42,076 nucleotides of DNA from Ancylomarina longa (GTDB taxonomy: Bacteria; Bacteroidota; Bacteroidia; Bacteroidales; Marinifilaceae), in assembly GCF_003996985.1 (NCBI RefSeq), contig NZ_RJJX01000028.1, positions 1-42,076 on the forward strand, written 5' to 3'. The notes beneath the pieces are model-generated. The model was not told where the DNA came from and searched no databases. It saw only the letters and a program-made list of their open reading frames with translations. Positions 25,730-34,379 of the stretch are shown here, piece after piece. Position 1 is the stretch's first letter. Every line of letters begins with the position of its first letter. The translations under genes and the position numbers were made by a program.

Positions 25730-25737
25730 TATCTTTG
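25730..25737 (+). promoter_or_regulatory. candidate -7 element of selD
   Basis: TATCTTTG matches TAnnTTTG and ends 29 bp before the selD ATG, in the short gap between divergent genes. No convincing -33 TTTG is present. Confidence 0.5.
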
Positions 25738-25766
25738 CCACGTTAAAAATCGATTGGAAAATAAAC

Positions 25767-26807
25767 ATGGAAACAAAAAAATTAACACAATTCAGTCCTG
25801 GAGCAGGATGCGGATGCAAGATATCACCTAAAGATTTGGAATGTATTTTAAAAAGCACCAGACCAATTGTTCCCAATCCTAAGCTAATTGTTGGAAACGA
25901 TACCAAAGATGATGCTGCGGTTTATGATCTGGGAAACGGACAAGCTTTAATCAGCACCACTGATTTTTTTACTCCAATTGTAGATGATCCATATGATTTT
26001 GGACGAATTGCTGCAACCAATGCCATTAGCGACATATATGCGATGGGAGGCAAACCAATAATGGCACTCGCCATATTAGCTTGGCCGTTAGAGAAACTTT
26101 CCACAGAAATTGCTCAAAAAGTAGTGGAAGGTGCCAGAGATGTTTGCGCTGATGCCGGCATCCAATTGGCAGGAGGTCATTCTATAGATATTTCTGATCC
26201 TGTTTTTGGTCTTTCGGTAAACGGAATTGTTGCTACCAACAGAATTAAACAAAACAATACCGCAAGTCCCAACTGCACGCTATTTCTTACAAAACCATTA
26301 GGTATCGGAGTGTTAACTACTGCCGAAAAAAAGAAATTGATTGCTCACGAAAACAATCAGCTTGCCGTTGATTTAATGTGTACACTCAACAAGGTGGGTG
26401 AAATATTTGGGCAGCAAGACTATATCAAATCCATGACGGATGTTACAGGTTTTGGTTTATTAGGTCATTTAAGTGAGATCTGTGAAGGTAGTCAGGTTAA
26501 TGCAGAAATTGATTTTAAGGCAGTACCAAAAATTGACGGTGTGGAAGAATTGATCCAGCAAAAATGTACTCCTGGAGGTACCAGAAGAAATTGGGCTTCC
26601 TATGGTCACCTAATTGGCGACATTACCGAAGATCAAAAGGCTTTACTATGCGATCCGCAAACCAGTGGCGGACTTTTGGTTGCGGTTGATGACAATCACA
26701 TCAACAAATTTCTTGAATTGGCAAAGTCACAGGGATTCCATTTAAATCCTATCGGAAAATTAGTAAAACGCAATACCGAAGATGAAGCTTACATTAACAT
26801 CAAATAA
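25767..26807 (+). CDS. selD: selenide, water dikinase
   Basis: The 346-residue enzyme makes selenophosphate from selenide and ATP. The N-terminal [16 protein letters not shown] carries the catalytic Cys15/Cys17 and Lys18; a cysteine, not selenocysteine, is encoded. [21 protein letters not shown] is the ATP/metal-binding Asp region and [13 protein letters not shown] the second domain signature. The product feeds selenocysteine or 2-selenouridine synthesis. The window holds neither selA/selB nor the tRNA selenouridine synthase gene, so the use here is undetermined. It is followed 9 bp later by a yedF-type gene. Confidence 0.96.
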   Translation: METKKLTQFSPGAGCGCKISPKDLECILKSTRPIVPNPKLIVGNDTKDDAAVYDLGNGQALISTTDFFTPIVDDPYDFGRIAATNAISDIYAMGGKPIMALAILAWPLEKLSTEIAQKVVEGARDVCADAGIQLAGGHSIDISDPVFGLSVNGIVATNRIKQNNTASPNCTLFLTKPLGIGVLTTAEKKKLIAHENNQLAVDLMCTLNKVGEIFGQQDYIKSMTDVTGFGLLGHLSEICEGSQVNAEIDFKAVPKIDGVEELIQQKCTPGGTRRNWASYGHLIGDITEDQKALLCDPQTSGGLLVAVDDNHINKFLELAKSQGFHLNPIGKLVKRNTEDEAYINIK

Positions 26808-26816
26808 AAAATTGTA

Positions 26817-27158
26817 ATGCACAAAAATACACTAATTCAGGTCACCCAAAATGGGATGGGAAATGGAGATGAAGAACTAGGCTTAAAGCTAATCACCAAC
26901 TATTTTAAACTATTGGATGCTGATGGAAGATTGCCTAAAATAATCGTTTTTTATAATGGTGGAATAAAACTAATTTGCGAAGATTCTCCTGCACTGGAAG
27001 CATTGCAAAATCTGGAACTAAAAGGAGTGCGCATGTTAGCTTGTAAAACCTGTTTAGATTTCTTCGGCTTAATCGATAAAGCAAAAGTAGGAGTCGTTGG
27101 AAGCATGCCCGACATTATTACCTTACAAGCTGGAGCAGATAAAATCATTAACCTTTAA
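26817..27158 (+). CDS. DsrE-family selenium-metabolism protein, YedF-like C-terminal domain only
   Basis: The 113-residue protein matches the DsrE-like half of sulfurtransferase-like selenium metabolism protein YedF: TQNGMGNGDEELGLKL, IIVFYNGGIKLICE, VRMLACKTCLDFFGL and GSMPDIITLQAGADKII. Usual YedF proteins carry an N-terminal TusA/SirA domain of about 75 residues, which is absent, so this is a stand-alone DsrE form. The CKTC pair could carry a persulfide or perselenide. It shares an operon with selD and ends at a strong terminator, supporting a role in delivering selenium. The mechanism is not established. Confidence 0.85.
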   Translation: MHKNTLIQVTQNGMGNGDEELGLKLITNYFKLLDADGRLPKIIVFYNGGIKLICEDSPALEALQNLELKGVRMLACKTCLDFFGLIDKAKVGVVGSMPDIITLQAGADKIINL

Positions 27159-27184
27159 GAGAGATAGATTTATATCAAATATGT

Positions 27185-27219
27185 ATCCCTGGGAATTGAA
27201 CTTCCCGGGGATTTTTTTT
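27185..27219 (+). terminator. terminator of selD-yedF
   Basis: ATCCCTGGGAA pairs with TTCCCGGGGAT (one mismatch) around TTGAAC and is followed by seven more T. Confidence 0.92.
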
Positions 27220-27306
27220 GATATAAATTCTTTTATTTATTACTACATAGGAATCGATTAATAAGAAAGCTTTATATTTAATACTTTAACATCTGATAAT
27301 TTTAAT

Positions 27307-27681
27307 TTGAAGCAATTACTTATATATCTATTACTTGTTCTCTTCTCTATTAAAAGTTTTGAAGTAGTGATTATCATGCTTCAATTCAAACTCAATCAGA
27401 AATTTTACCTTGAAATATGCGAAAATAAAGACAAGCCGGAAATGCATTGCAATGGTAAATGTCATTTAAAAAAGCAGATATTGGAACACGAAAAAAAAGA
27501 ATCCACCAACGAAAAGGTGCTGAGTGAAAAAGAACCTCTCCTATATTTATTCACGACTAAGAATTATTACAAGCCTCCGTTCTACCAAAAGCCAAGACTA
27601 CTAAAACTGCTTTCGCCACAATTTCATCCCCCAATATTCTATTTCGATATTTTTCATCCCCCAAGGAAATTAAACCTATAA
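27307..27681 (+). CDS. small membrane-anchored protein with a CENKDKPEMHCNGKCHLKKQ motif
   Basis: The 124-residue protein has an N-terminal hydrophobic segment (KQLLIYLLLVLFSIKSFEVV). It then has a cysteine/methionine/histidine motif (Cys39, Met46, Cys48, Cys52, His53) and ends in a long Pro/aromatic tail without further cysteines. I recall similar small proteins just upstream of metal-type TonB receptors in Bacteroidota. No formal family name comes to mind. The TTG at 27307 is taken as the start because the first internal ATG would remove the membrane segment. Metal (copper) binding is inferred from the Cys/Met/His spacing and from the receptor gene 273 bp downstream. Confidence 0.65.
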   Translation: MKQLLIYLLLVLFSIKSFEVVIIMLQFKLNQKFYLEICENKDKPEMHCNGKCHLKKQILEHEKKESTNEKVLSEKEPLLYLFTTKNYYKPPFYQKPRLLKLLSPQFHPPIFYFDIFHPPRKLNL

Positions 27682-27954
27682 CATAAACTTGTTTATTTCA
27701 ATCGAACAGCAAATTGTATCAAAAGAGTGGTTACGCCAACTTCTAATTACAATTCTGACTGCTGAAACAAACGAACTATGCTCAATTAAAGGATGAAAAA
27801 ATATTTTCTCAGTGCTAGTGGAAAATACCACACTTCATAAAACAGAAAGACAGAAAGACAGAATGCCATATCGGAAAAAGAAACCGATTTGTCAGACATC
27901 TTTTTAAGATATGGCAATACTAACCATATAGTTTTCAATTTCAACACACTCAAA

Positions 27955-30195
27955 ATGAAAAATATATTATTAATCTTTTTCTTACTACTCGGAAACCTGC
28001 TATACGCCCAATATACCATACAATTACTTGACAAAGAAACAGAAAAGCCGATTGCTTATGTTCATTTTCTATATCAAGATCAAAAAGGAAGTAGCAGTTT
28101 AGATGGAAAATTCACCATTAAAATACAGGAAAAAGCTATTCTAAAAATATCACATGTTAATTACGGCAAAACTCAAATCGATAGTCAGGAGTTAGAAAGG
28201 GCCTTAGCAACAGGTATTCTCTACCTAAATAAAACATTTGTTTCCTTGATGCCTGCCACGGTGATAGCCAGAAAAAGAAACAAAAATACCAGCGAGATTA
28301 TGGCGGTAGAAAATAGCGATAAATTATCACATGACGCAGGAGAATTTCTGGCTCAATCTGCCATGATAGGCGGTATTCGAAAAAGTGGTAGCTACGGCTT
28401 CGATCCCGTTTTACGAGGATTTAAATATGATCAGATCAGCATCATAATGGATAATGGACTGAGTGCTACAGCCGCTTGCCCCAACCGTATGGATCCGCCG
28501 GTAAGTCAAATCCCCATGAATATGGTAGATCGGGTTGAAATTCTAAAAGGCCCTTACTCTCTTCGTTTCGGAAATTCATTCGGAGGAAGTATTCATTTTA
28601 AATCCAAACCAACAGTCTTTTCCCCATCGCCCAAGGCATTTGGAAGGCTAAGTGGGAGTTACGAAAGCAATGGCAACATTTTTCGCAACGAAGCTTTAAC
28701 AGGAACAACAGGTAAATTTTATAGCTTAGGTATTTATGGAGCTTACAGTAAGGGATCAGACTATAAAGATGGAGATGGAAATTTCATTAAATCGGAATTT
28801 AATCGCAGAAATATTGGTTGGAATAGTGTTCTCAAACTATCTCAATCTCAGCATCTAAAAATATCAGCGAATAATAATTTTGCCGAGAATGTTGATTTTC
28901 CTGCGCTCAATATGGATTTAAAAGAAGACAACACATGGCTTATCAGCATGGAGCATAAGATCAATTTTAGCCGATCCCAAATCGCTTCCATCACCACCTC
29001 AGCAAACGCCTCCTTTGTAGATCACGAAATGGATAATCTGAGAAAAGAATTAAATCCCAGGATGGTGAATGCTACTACCAAAGCAAAAACTAAAAACTTT
29101 GCACTTAGATCGGAGGCAGCATTTCAGTTTACAAACAGCACCCTATACACAGGTGTTGATTTTAAATCGGAACAAGCCAAAGGAACCCGATCGAGAGAAC
29201 TACTTATGGGACCAAAAGCAGGAAACACGCTTCTCGACAATGTTTGGCAGGACAGTAAAATATCAAAAACCAGTATTTTTGGAGAATATCATTTCTCCTT
29301 GGAAGATTTATATTTTGTTAGCTCGGCACGTTTTGAATATAACGAAGCCAAAAGCAGAGATACTGCCAGTGAATTTATCAATGCAAATTCAAGCGCGGCT
29401 TCAAATCGATTGAATACTTCATTAAGCTTGGGATCAACCTACGATTTATCGAAACAAATCCGAATTGGTTTATGGCTGGGCAGAGCCGAAAGAAGTGGTA
29501 GCCTGACTGAACGATTCATCAATTTTTTACCTGTAGATGTTGATCCTTATGAGAGAATTGGCAACACAGATTTACATCCGGAAATCAATTATCAGGCCGA
29601 TTTAAACCTGACCTGGAAAAGCCCCAAAAGCGAATTACTAATCAGCCTTTTCTCCTCCTACATAAATGACTATATCAGTTCAGTAATTCGTGAAGATCTA
29701 ACTCCTCGCATGGCTACAGCACCCGGTGTAAAACAATACATCAACATAGATAAGGCTATAATGAGAGGTTTTGAGATCAATTTTAACCAAAAGCTCACTA
29801 ATAATTTCTTTCATCGGATAAATATGGCATACACTTTTGGGAAGAACAAGGAAATCAACCAGGCTCTGCCAGAAATTCCTCCATTAGATTTACGATATAC
29901 TATAGGAGCTTTGCTGATGAAGGCAAAATTGCAAATTGAGATTTTATTTCGTCACACTCTAAAGCAAAATAGAATAGCAAAAGATTATGGCGAAACAGTA
30001 AGTCCCGGATTTAGCTTATTCGATTTTAAAGCATCGTATGCTATTTCGGATCATGTGCAATGCAAAGCAGGAATTCGTAATATATTCGACAAAACCTATT
30101 ACGAGCATCTTTCGCGCTCGGTAAAAGGGAGCGACAATTTATCTATTTACGCACCGGGCAGAACATTTTATGCCACTTTTGCCTTTAGCTTCTAA
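27955..30195 (+). CDS. TonB-dependent outer-membrane receptor with copper-type CxxxM motif
   Basis: This 746-residue receptor has a signal peptide (MKNILLIFFLLLGNLLYAQ), a carboxypeptidase-regulatory-like beta domain (about 20-100), a plug (VLRGFKYDQISIIMDNG to VDRVEILKGPYSLRFG) and a C-terminal 22-strand barrel that ends with aromatic TFYATFAFSF. The plug carries TAACPNRMDPPVSQ with Cys175 and Met179. This CxxxM motif is that of the OprC/NosA copper receptors, where these residues bind copper. Outer-membrane copper uptake is therefore the best prediction. The ATG at 27955 is preferred over an upstream TTG because it starts the signal peptide. A hairpin follows the gene, so it is probably not co-transcribed with the mercury operon 395 bp downstream. 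Confidence 0.88.
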   Translation: MKNILLIFFLLLGNLLYAQYTIQLLDKETEKPIAYVHFLYQDQKGSSSLDGKFTIKIQEKAILKISHVNYGKTQIDSQELERALATGILYLNKTFVSLMPATVIARKRNKNTSEIMAVENSDKLSHDAGEFLAQSAMIGGIRKSGSYGFDPVLRGFKYDQISIIMDNGLSATAACPNRMDPPVSQIPMNMVDRVEILKGPYSLRFGNSFGGSIHFKSKPTVFSPSPKAFGRLSGSYESNGNIFRNEALTGTTGKFYSLGIYGAYSKGSDYKDGDGNFIKSEFNRRNIGWNSVLKLSQSQHLKISANNNFAENVDFPALNMDLKEDNTWLISMEHKINFSRSQIASITTSANASFVDHEMDNLRKELNPRMVNATTKAKTKNFALRSEAAFQFTNSTLYTGVDFKSEQAKGTRSRELLMGPKAGNTLLDNVWQDSKISKTSIFGEYHFSLEDLYFVSSARFEYNEAKSRDTASEFINANSSAASNRLNTSLSLGSTYDLSKQIRIGLWLGRAERSGSLTERFINFLPVDVDPYERIGNTDLHPEINYQADLNLTWKSPKSELLISLFSSYINDYISSVIREDLTPRMATAPGVKQYINIDKAIMRGFEINFNQKLTNNFFHRINMAYTFGKNKEINQALPEIPPLDLRYTIGALLMKAKLQIEILFRHTLKQNRIAKDYGETVSPGFSLFDFKASYAISDHVQCKAGIRNIFDKTYYEHLSRSVKGSDNLSIYAPGRTFYATFAFSF

Positions 30196-30202
30196 AATTT
30201 GT

Positions 30203-30235
30203 AATGTTGAGGTATGGCGATCCTACCTCAACATT
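30203..30235 (+). terminator. hairpin after the TonB receptor gene
   Basis: AATGTTGAGGTA (30203-30214) pairs perfectly with TACCTCAACATT (30224-30235). The T-run after it is broken, so it may be a weak terminator. Confidence 0.65.
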
Positions 30236-30491
30236 TAGGTTTCCCTTCTATCAATTCCATCATTAACACTAAAGACAGACTCAGGAAGCTATAATCTTAG
30301 GATTCATATGACAAGAATACAAACACAAATAAATTACATATTTAGAACTACCACATATTTCAGCACATTTAGTTTTTGCCATGACAATGCCAAAACTTGA
30401 AAATCCGAAGGAGCTAAATTCTCCAACCTAAAATTTTATTAAAATCATATGCTTAGCAGTTGCAGTCAGCACGTCAATTAAAGAAAATACA
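30236..30491. other. gap between receptor and mercury operon, nothing recognised
   Basis: This part of the 394-bp gap is AT-rich, has no convincing frame and no strong inverted repeat. Beyond it lie the two operator copies before the ArsR gene. Confidence 0.6.
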
Positions 30492-30511
30492 TTTAAGCAA
30501 ATGCTTAAATA
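30492..30511. promoter_or_regulatory. ArsR operator A
   Basis: ATTTAAGCAAATGCTTAAAT is a 9-2-9 perfect inverted repeat, 78 bp before the ArsR ATG. It shares TTTAAG-A---GCT-AAAT with sites B and C. Confidence 0.78.
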
Positions 30512-30546
30512 ATGTTAAAACCTTCTCTTTACGAAACATTTAATGT

Positions 30547-30566
30547 ATTTTAGCGTTTACTTAAAC
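30547..30566. promoter_or_regulatory. ArsR operator B
   Basis: On the minus strand this reads GTTTAAGTAAACGCTAAAAT. It lies 23 bp before the ArsR ATG and overlaps a poor TAnnTTTG-like word (TATTTTAG), so binding here would block initiation. Confidence 0.75.
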
Positions 30567-30589
30567 ACGGAAATAATAAATACTGTATT

Positions 30590-30973
30590 ATGAATAATCA
30601 AGTTTGTATTAGAGCACTAGCCGATATTGACCAAATCAATAATTGCAAAAGCAAGATAGCCTCAAAAGAGAATAGCATTTCGCAGCTTTCGCTTGTGTTG
30701 GGATTAGCCGGAAACAAAGTAAGACTAAGAATCCTCTATTTACTTTATGAAGAAAAAGAACTATGCGTCTGTGACTTAAGCGATATTCTAGACATGAATG
30801 TCTCCGCTATTTCGCAGCATCTACGGAAATTAAAAGAAGGAAATATTGTGGATGTTCGTAAAGAAGGACAGACCTATTTTTATTTTATCAAAAATGACTT
30901 CCTGCTTATCCTTGAATCATTTTTTAATATTATTAATTCAAAAAGTAAAATCTTAAAATCAGAAACAGTATGA
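30590..30973 (+). CDS. CadC/ArsR-type metal-sensing repressor of the mercury operon
   Basis: The 127-residue winged-helix protein carries the thiolate metal site ELCVCDL (Cys59, Cys61), as in CadC and ArsR. Extra N-terminal cysteines (Cys6, Cys19) could complete a CadC-like site. The recognition region is VSAISQHLRKLKEGNIV and the wing is VRKEGQTYFY. Metal binding releases such repressors from DNA. The gene overlaps the MerTP start by four bases (ATGA). This makes it a first-gene autoregulator that replaces the MerR used in proteobacterial mer operons. Three matching 20-bp sites lie at its promoter and before merA. Hg(II) is the likely inducer by context; Cd or Pb sensing is possible. Confidence 0.88.
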   Translation: MNNQVCIRALADIDQINNCKSKIASKENSISQLSLVLGLAGNKVRLRILYLLYEEKELCVCDLSDILDMNVSAISQHLRKLKEGNIVDVRKEGQTYFYFIKNDFLLILESFFNIINSKSKILKSETV

Positions 30974-31575
30974 AAACAAAATCGAACAAAGCCTTAGTCG
31001 GCTCCGGAATTATCACCGCTATTGCTGCATCCCTTTGCTGCATTACTCCGGTTTTAGCATTGATTGCCGGAACAAGTGGTATAGCATCATCCTTTTCGTG
31101 GATGGAACCTTTTCGTCCTTATTTAATGGGATTCACTATTTTGGTGTTGGGATTTGCCTGGTATCAAAAATTGAAACCCCGAACACTAGAGGAAATAGAA
31201 TGTGCCTGCGAGAAAGACGAGAAGCCTTCCTTCTGGCAATCGAAAAAATTCCTTGGAATTATTACTGTTTTTGCAGCTCTAATGTTAGCATTTCCTTATT
31301 ATTCACCTGTATTTTATCCAAAAAATAAACATGAAGTTATTACTGTAAATACTGCCGATATTCAAACTATCAAGCTTGATATTGAAGGCATGACCTGCGA
31401 TGCCTGCGACAGCCATGTAGCCTATGCAGCACAGGAAGTGGATGGTGTTATCGAGGCTAAAGCCGATCATAAAACAGGTACTGCCGAAGTGAAATTCGAT
31501 AAATCAAAAACTTCGGCAGAAACCATTATTCAATCAATAGACAAAACCTCTTACAAGGTGGTTGGTGAAAATTAG
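30970..31575 (+). CDS. merTP: MerTP: mercuric ion transporter fused to a MerP-like domain
   Basis: The 201-residue protein begins with the MerT membrane part: SLCCITPVLAL with vicinal Cys23/Cys24 in the first helix, two more helices, and a cytosolic loop ECAC (Cys78, Cys80). After a third helix (about 94-116) it ends with an HMA domain, IEGMTCDACDSHV (Cys143, Cys146), equivalent to periplasmic MerP. It should take Hg(II) from the HMA domain through the membrane to MerA. Its ATG overlaps the ArsR stop, giving translational coupling. Confidence 0.9.
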   Translation: MKTKSNKALVGSGIITAIAASLCCITPVLALIAGTSGIASSFSWMEPFRPYLMGFTILVLGFAWYQKLKPRTLEEIECACEKDEKPSFWQSKKFLGIITVFAALMLAFPYYSPVFYPKNKHEVITVNTADIQTIKLDIEGMTCDACDSHVAYAAQEVDGVIEAKADHKTGTAEVKFDKSKTSAETIIQSIDKTSYKVVGEN

Positions 31576-31599
31576 CATCAAAAAAAATTTATATTTCTA

Positions 31600-31619
31600 A
31601 TTTAAGTATTTGCTAAAAT
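31600..31619. promoter_or_regulatory. ArsR operator C, before merA
   Basis: ATTTAAGTATTTGCTAAAAT is the third copy of the operator in sites A and B. It ends 8 bp before the merA ATG, in the 52-bp gap after MerTP. It implies a separate control point or roadblock for merA. Confidence 0.72.
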
Positions 31620-31627
31620 AACAAAAG

Positions 31628-33268
31628 ATGGAATTTACAGAATTTAAAATAAAAGGCATGACCTGTGACCATTGTGCGCAAACTATCACTAAAAAGTTTG
31701 AGGGCAAGGACGGTATTGTTTCAAATAACGTCAGTCACCAATCTGGTAATGGAATATTTGAATTCGACCCCGGCAAAATCAGCAAAGAAGAAATTGCTGA
31801 AATCATTAACAGTACAGGACATTATAAAGTGGTTGGGGAAATCCCTAAAAACAATATTGGGTCAAAACCCTTTGATTTAATTATAATAGGGGGTGGCTCG
31901 GCCGCATTTTCAGCAGCCATAAAAGCGGAAAGTTTAGGCTTGTCAACCTTAATGGTAAATGAGGGTTTAAATTTTGGCGGAACTTGTGTAAACGTAGGTT
32001 GTGTACCTTCAAAAAACCTAATCCGCGCCGGTGAAGCTGCCCATCATGCAAGACATTCCAACTTTACCGGTATCAAACCAAAGGGTGTTGATATTGATTT
32101 TACCCAGATTATTAAAGACAAGAAAAAATTAGTTGCTACCCTGCAGGAAAAGAAATACATAGATGTGGTAAGTGATTTTCAAAACCTTAAAATGGTAACA
32201 GGTTGGGCTGAGTTTGTTGATGATAAAACCATAATTGTCGGTGGAAAAGAGAAATATACGGCTCTTAAATTTTTAATTGCTACAGGATCGACAACACAAA
32301 TCCCTAATATAAAGGGACTGTCTGATATAGATTATCTTACCAATGTTAGTTTATTCGATTTAGAAAAACAAGCAGAATCAATGATAGTGTTAGGTGGCGG
32401 GTATATAGCATTGGAAATTGCACAAGCTTATCAACGTTTAGGAACTAAAGTAACTCTATTACAACGTTCTGCCCATGTACTGTCAAGCCAATCGGAAGAT
32501 ATTGCTGAGGAACTTACCAGTCATCTTCGTAAAGAAGGTTTGACAATTCATACTGGTCTTCGTTTTATTGAAATAAAAAAAGATATCAATAAAATTAGTG
32601 TGCTAGCAGAACAAAACGGAGAAGAAAAATTATTCGAGGCTGAGAAAATTTTGATAGCCACTGGAATAAAACCTAATACTCAAAGATTAAAATTGGAAAA
32701 TATTGGCTTACAATTAACCCCAAAAGGTGAGGTACAGGTGAATGAAAAAATGGAAACCAATTTGTCACATATTTTTGCAGCAGGAGACGTAACAAATACT
32801 CCTCCATTTGTTTATACAGCTGCAAATGAGGGTAACATAGCAATAGCAAATGCTTTTGAGGGAGAAGAAAAAAAGGTGGATTATTCTTCTTTACCATGGG
32901 TGGTTTTTACAGACCCACAAATAGCAGGTGCAGGCCTGGATGAGGCACAGGCAGAAGCTCAAAACATACCTTTTGATGTTTCTAAACTGGAATTAAAAAA
33001 TATACCAAGAGCCATAGCAGCCAACGATACACGTGGTTTTATCAAACTCATCCGCAATACCAAATCTGATAAATTGATTGGTGCAAGAGTTGTAGCTCCT
33101 GAAGGGGGAGAATTAATTCAACAATTAAGTATGGCTATTAAATATGGCATAACCATTAAAGATCTGGCTGAATGTTTATATCCATACCTAACATTAGGCG
33201 AAGGGATAAAATTGACTGCTATCACATTTGGAAAAGATGTATCTAAATTAAGTTGCTGTGCAGTATAA
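31628..33268 (+). CDS. merA: mercuric reductase with N-terminal HMA domain
   Basis: This 546-residue flavoprotein reduces Hg(II) to volatile Hg(0) with NADPH. It has an N-terminal HMA domain (GMTCDHC, Cys13/Cys16) and FAD binding (DLIIIGGGSAAFSAAIKA). The redox disulfide is GGTCVNVGCVPSK (Cys120, Cys125), and NAD(P) binding is at VLGGGYIALEIAQAY. The second FAD motif is IFAAGDVT. The mercury-specific C-terminal pair is LSCCAV (Cys543, Cys544). All diagnostic residues for MerA, as opposed to dihydrolipoamide dehydrogenase, are present. It is the last clear gene of the mer operon; no terminator is obvious before the repeat array that follows. Confidence 0.96.
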   Translation: MEFTEFKIKGMTCDHCAQTITKKFEGKDGIVSNNVSHQSGNGIFEFDPGKISKEEIAEIINSTGHYKVVGEIPKNNIGSKPFDLIIIGGGSAAFSAAIKAESLGLSTLMVNEGLNFGGTCVNVGCVPSKNLIRAGEAAHHARHSNFTGIKPKGVDIDFTQIIKDKKKLVATLQEKKYIDVVSDFQNLKMVTGWAEFVDDKTIIVGGKEKYTALKFLIATGSTTQIPNIKGLSDIDYLTNVSLFDLEKQAESMIVLGGGYIALEIAQAYQRLGTKVTLLQRSAHVLSSQSEDIAEELTSHLRKEGLTIHTGLRFIEIKKDINKISVLAEQNGEEKLFEAEKILIATGIKPNTQRLKLENIGLQLTPKGEVQVNEKMETNLSHIFAAGDVTNTPPFVYTAANEGNIAIANAFEGEEKKVDYSSLPWVVFTDPQIAGAGLDEAQAEAQNIPFDVSKLELKNIPRAIAANDTRGFIKLIRNTKSDKLIGARVVAPEGGELIQQLSMAIKYGITIKDLAECLYPYLTLGEGIKLTAITFGKDVSKLSCCAV

Positions 33269-33419
33269 AAGAAAATGTATCGATTTGCCCATCATTTATG
33301 CATTCAGCCTAATAAGAAGGAGCTGAATCTACCTCACTACATTCAGTTCTCATTTTACAAAACAGCCATATTCACATTAGTTTGTCGATTTATATTGAAC
33401 ATTAATTCATTCATCAGTT

Positions 33420-33627
33420 TAGGTAGATTTTTAGGTCACCAAGCCAAATTTTTAGGTAAGTTACCCCGATTTTTAGGTCGCGAAGTCCGGCGAGTAGGTC
33501 TGGAGACACAGCGAGTAGGTTCGGAGAGCCGACCCTTTAGTATTACTACCCCAATGAGTAGGTTCCGAAGCCCGATCTTTTACACCAAGTACCCCGACGA
33601 GTAGCTCGCCAAGTCATTTTTTTAGCT
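33420..33627. repeat. degenerate tandem array, 21-bp period (TTTTTAGGTCGCC type)
   Basis: TAGGT or close variants occur at 33432, 33453, 33474, 33495, 33516, 33538, 33559, 33580, 33602 and 33623, a spacing of 21 (rarely 22) bp. An extra copy lies at 33420. The unit is roughly TTTTTAGGTCGCGAAGCCCGA, richer in G+C than the flanks, and it decays rightwards. A forward frame reads RFLGxxx/RRVGxxx heptads without stops up to 33604. The 21-bp unit, rather than selection for a protein, explains that, so I treat it as non-coding. It follows merA by about 150 bp. The period matches the array at 421-630, but the unit sequence does not. Confidence 0.85.
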
Positions 33628-34004
33628 TACCGACCTAAGCGATCCCCTATAGGAAGCTAGTCGATGGACTAAGTTAGCCACTCGCCGCGCTTCGGGACCA
33701 GGAGCATGGTATTCATTCAGGTCTTTGTCAATCCATATCACCACCAGAAATCTATTAAAGAAGTACTTCGTCGAACTTAGGATAGGGATTTTACTCAGGG
33801 AGATCTAATTACTTATTGAATTCTTAACGCATCATTCCCTAAAGCAGAATAATAAAGGAACTATAAAACAGGACGTTCAATAAAGCAATTTAGCCTATTA
33901 CGAATAATATTAAATGCTGATTAAAAATCTTATCACCCATAAATACCCTCTTTCAATTAGATGATTTATTTAACGATTAAGTATCATCATATTATTCACC
34001 TTTT
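33628..34004. other. gap after the array, one possible regulator half-site
   Basis: No convincing gene is seen. Decayed TAG-containing units continue to about 33690. The 11-mer TATTACGAATA at 33896-33906 also occurs inside the ArsR palindrome at 34380-34395 and may be a half-operator for the small gene at 34017. Confidence 0.45.
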
Positions 34005-34016
34005 AAGGAGCACCAT

Positions 34017-34289
34017 ATGCGAATAGTTTTGTTAGTCCTCTTACTTATACCAACTTCTGTTTTTGCTAATTATCAAATCACGGATTCCCTGAAACAGGAT
34101 AATCAATACAAGCTAACTCTTAAAAATACTGCTATACCTGATTCTTTACTTGCATTTGGACTAATTGGTTTAGAGAGTGATGGATTAAAATTCTTCAATT
34201 CGGAAGTCAAAGAAGAAATAATCGAAAAATTACAATCACAATACATTAGGAGATTTCTAAAAAGTCCAAACAGTACAAGAAACCATTAA
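34017..34289 (+). CDS. small exported protein of unknown function
   Basis: The 90-residue protein begins with a good signal peptide (MRIVLLVLLLIPTSVFANYQ) and has a strong AAGGAG ribosome site six bases before the ATG (34005-34010), unusual for this phylum. The mature part is hydrophilic with no cysteines or recognised motif (DSLLAFGLIGLESDGLKFF in the middle). It ends abruptly in a polar tail, so it may be the surviving N-terminus of a longer gene. It lies 111 bp before the second ArsR gene. I do not recognise the family. Confidence 0.55.
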   Translation: MRIVLLVLLLIPTSVFANYQITDSLKQDNQYKLTLKNTAIPDSLLAFGLIGLESDGLKFFNSEVKEEIIEKLQSQYIRRFLKSPNSTRNH

Positions 34290-34379
34290 GTTTTCAACTA
34301 TTCCTTTCGTGCTAATCTTAGTTTTCTCCTGAGATTTGTTATAATAATTTCTATTTCTCCAAAGAAACATATACATTTG

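Noticed and set aside
25767-26807. Selenocysteine in SelD
   Set aside because: The catalytic position is encoded by an ordinary Cys codon in GAGCGCK; no in-frame TGA.
27841-27868. Short repeat ACAGAAAG (about three units) in the leader of the TonB receptor as a phase-variation tract
   Set aside because: Three units of 8 bp are too few, and the tract lies outside the chosen coding frame.
27865-27916. Inverted words GCCATATC and GATATGGC before the TonB receptor
   Set aside because: 8-bp arms about 35 bp apart in AT-rich DNA; chance pairing is likely.
33275-33604. Open frame of 109 codons over the second 21-bp array
   Set aside because: Heptads RFLGxxx/RRVGxxx follow from the 21-bp unit; no known domain, no good ribosome site, and the array continues past the stop.
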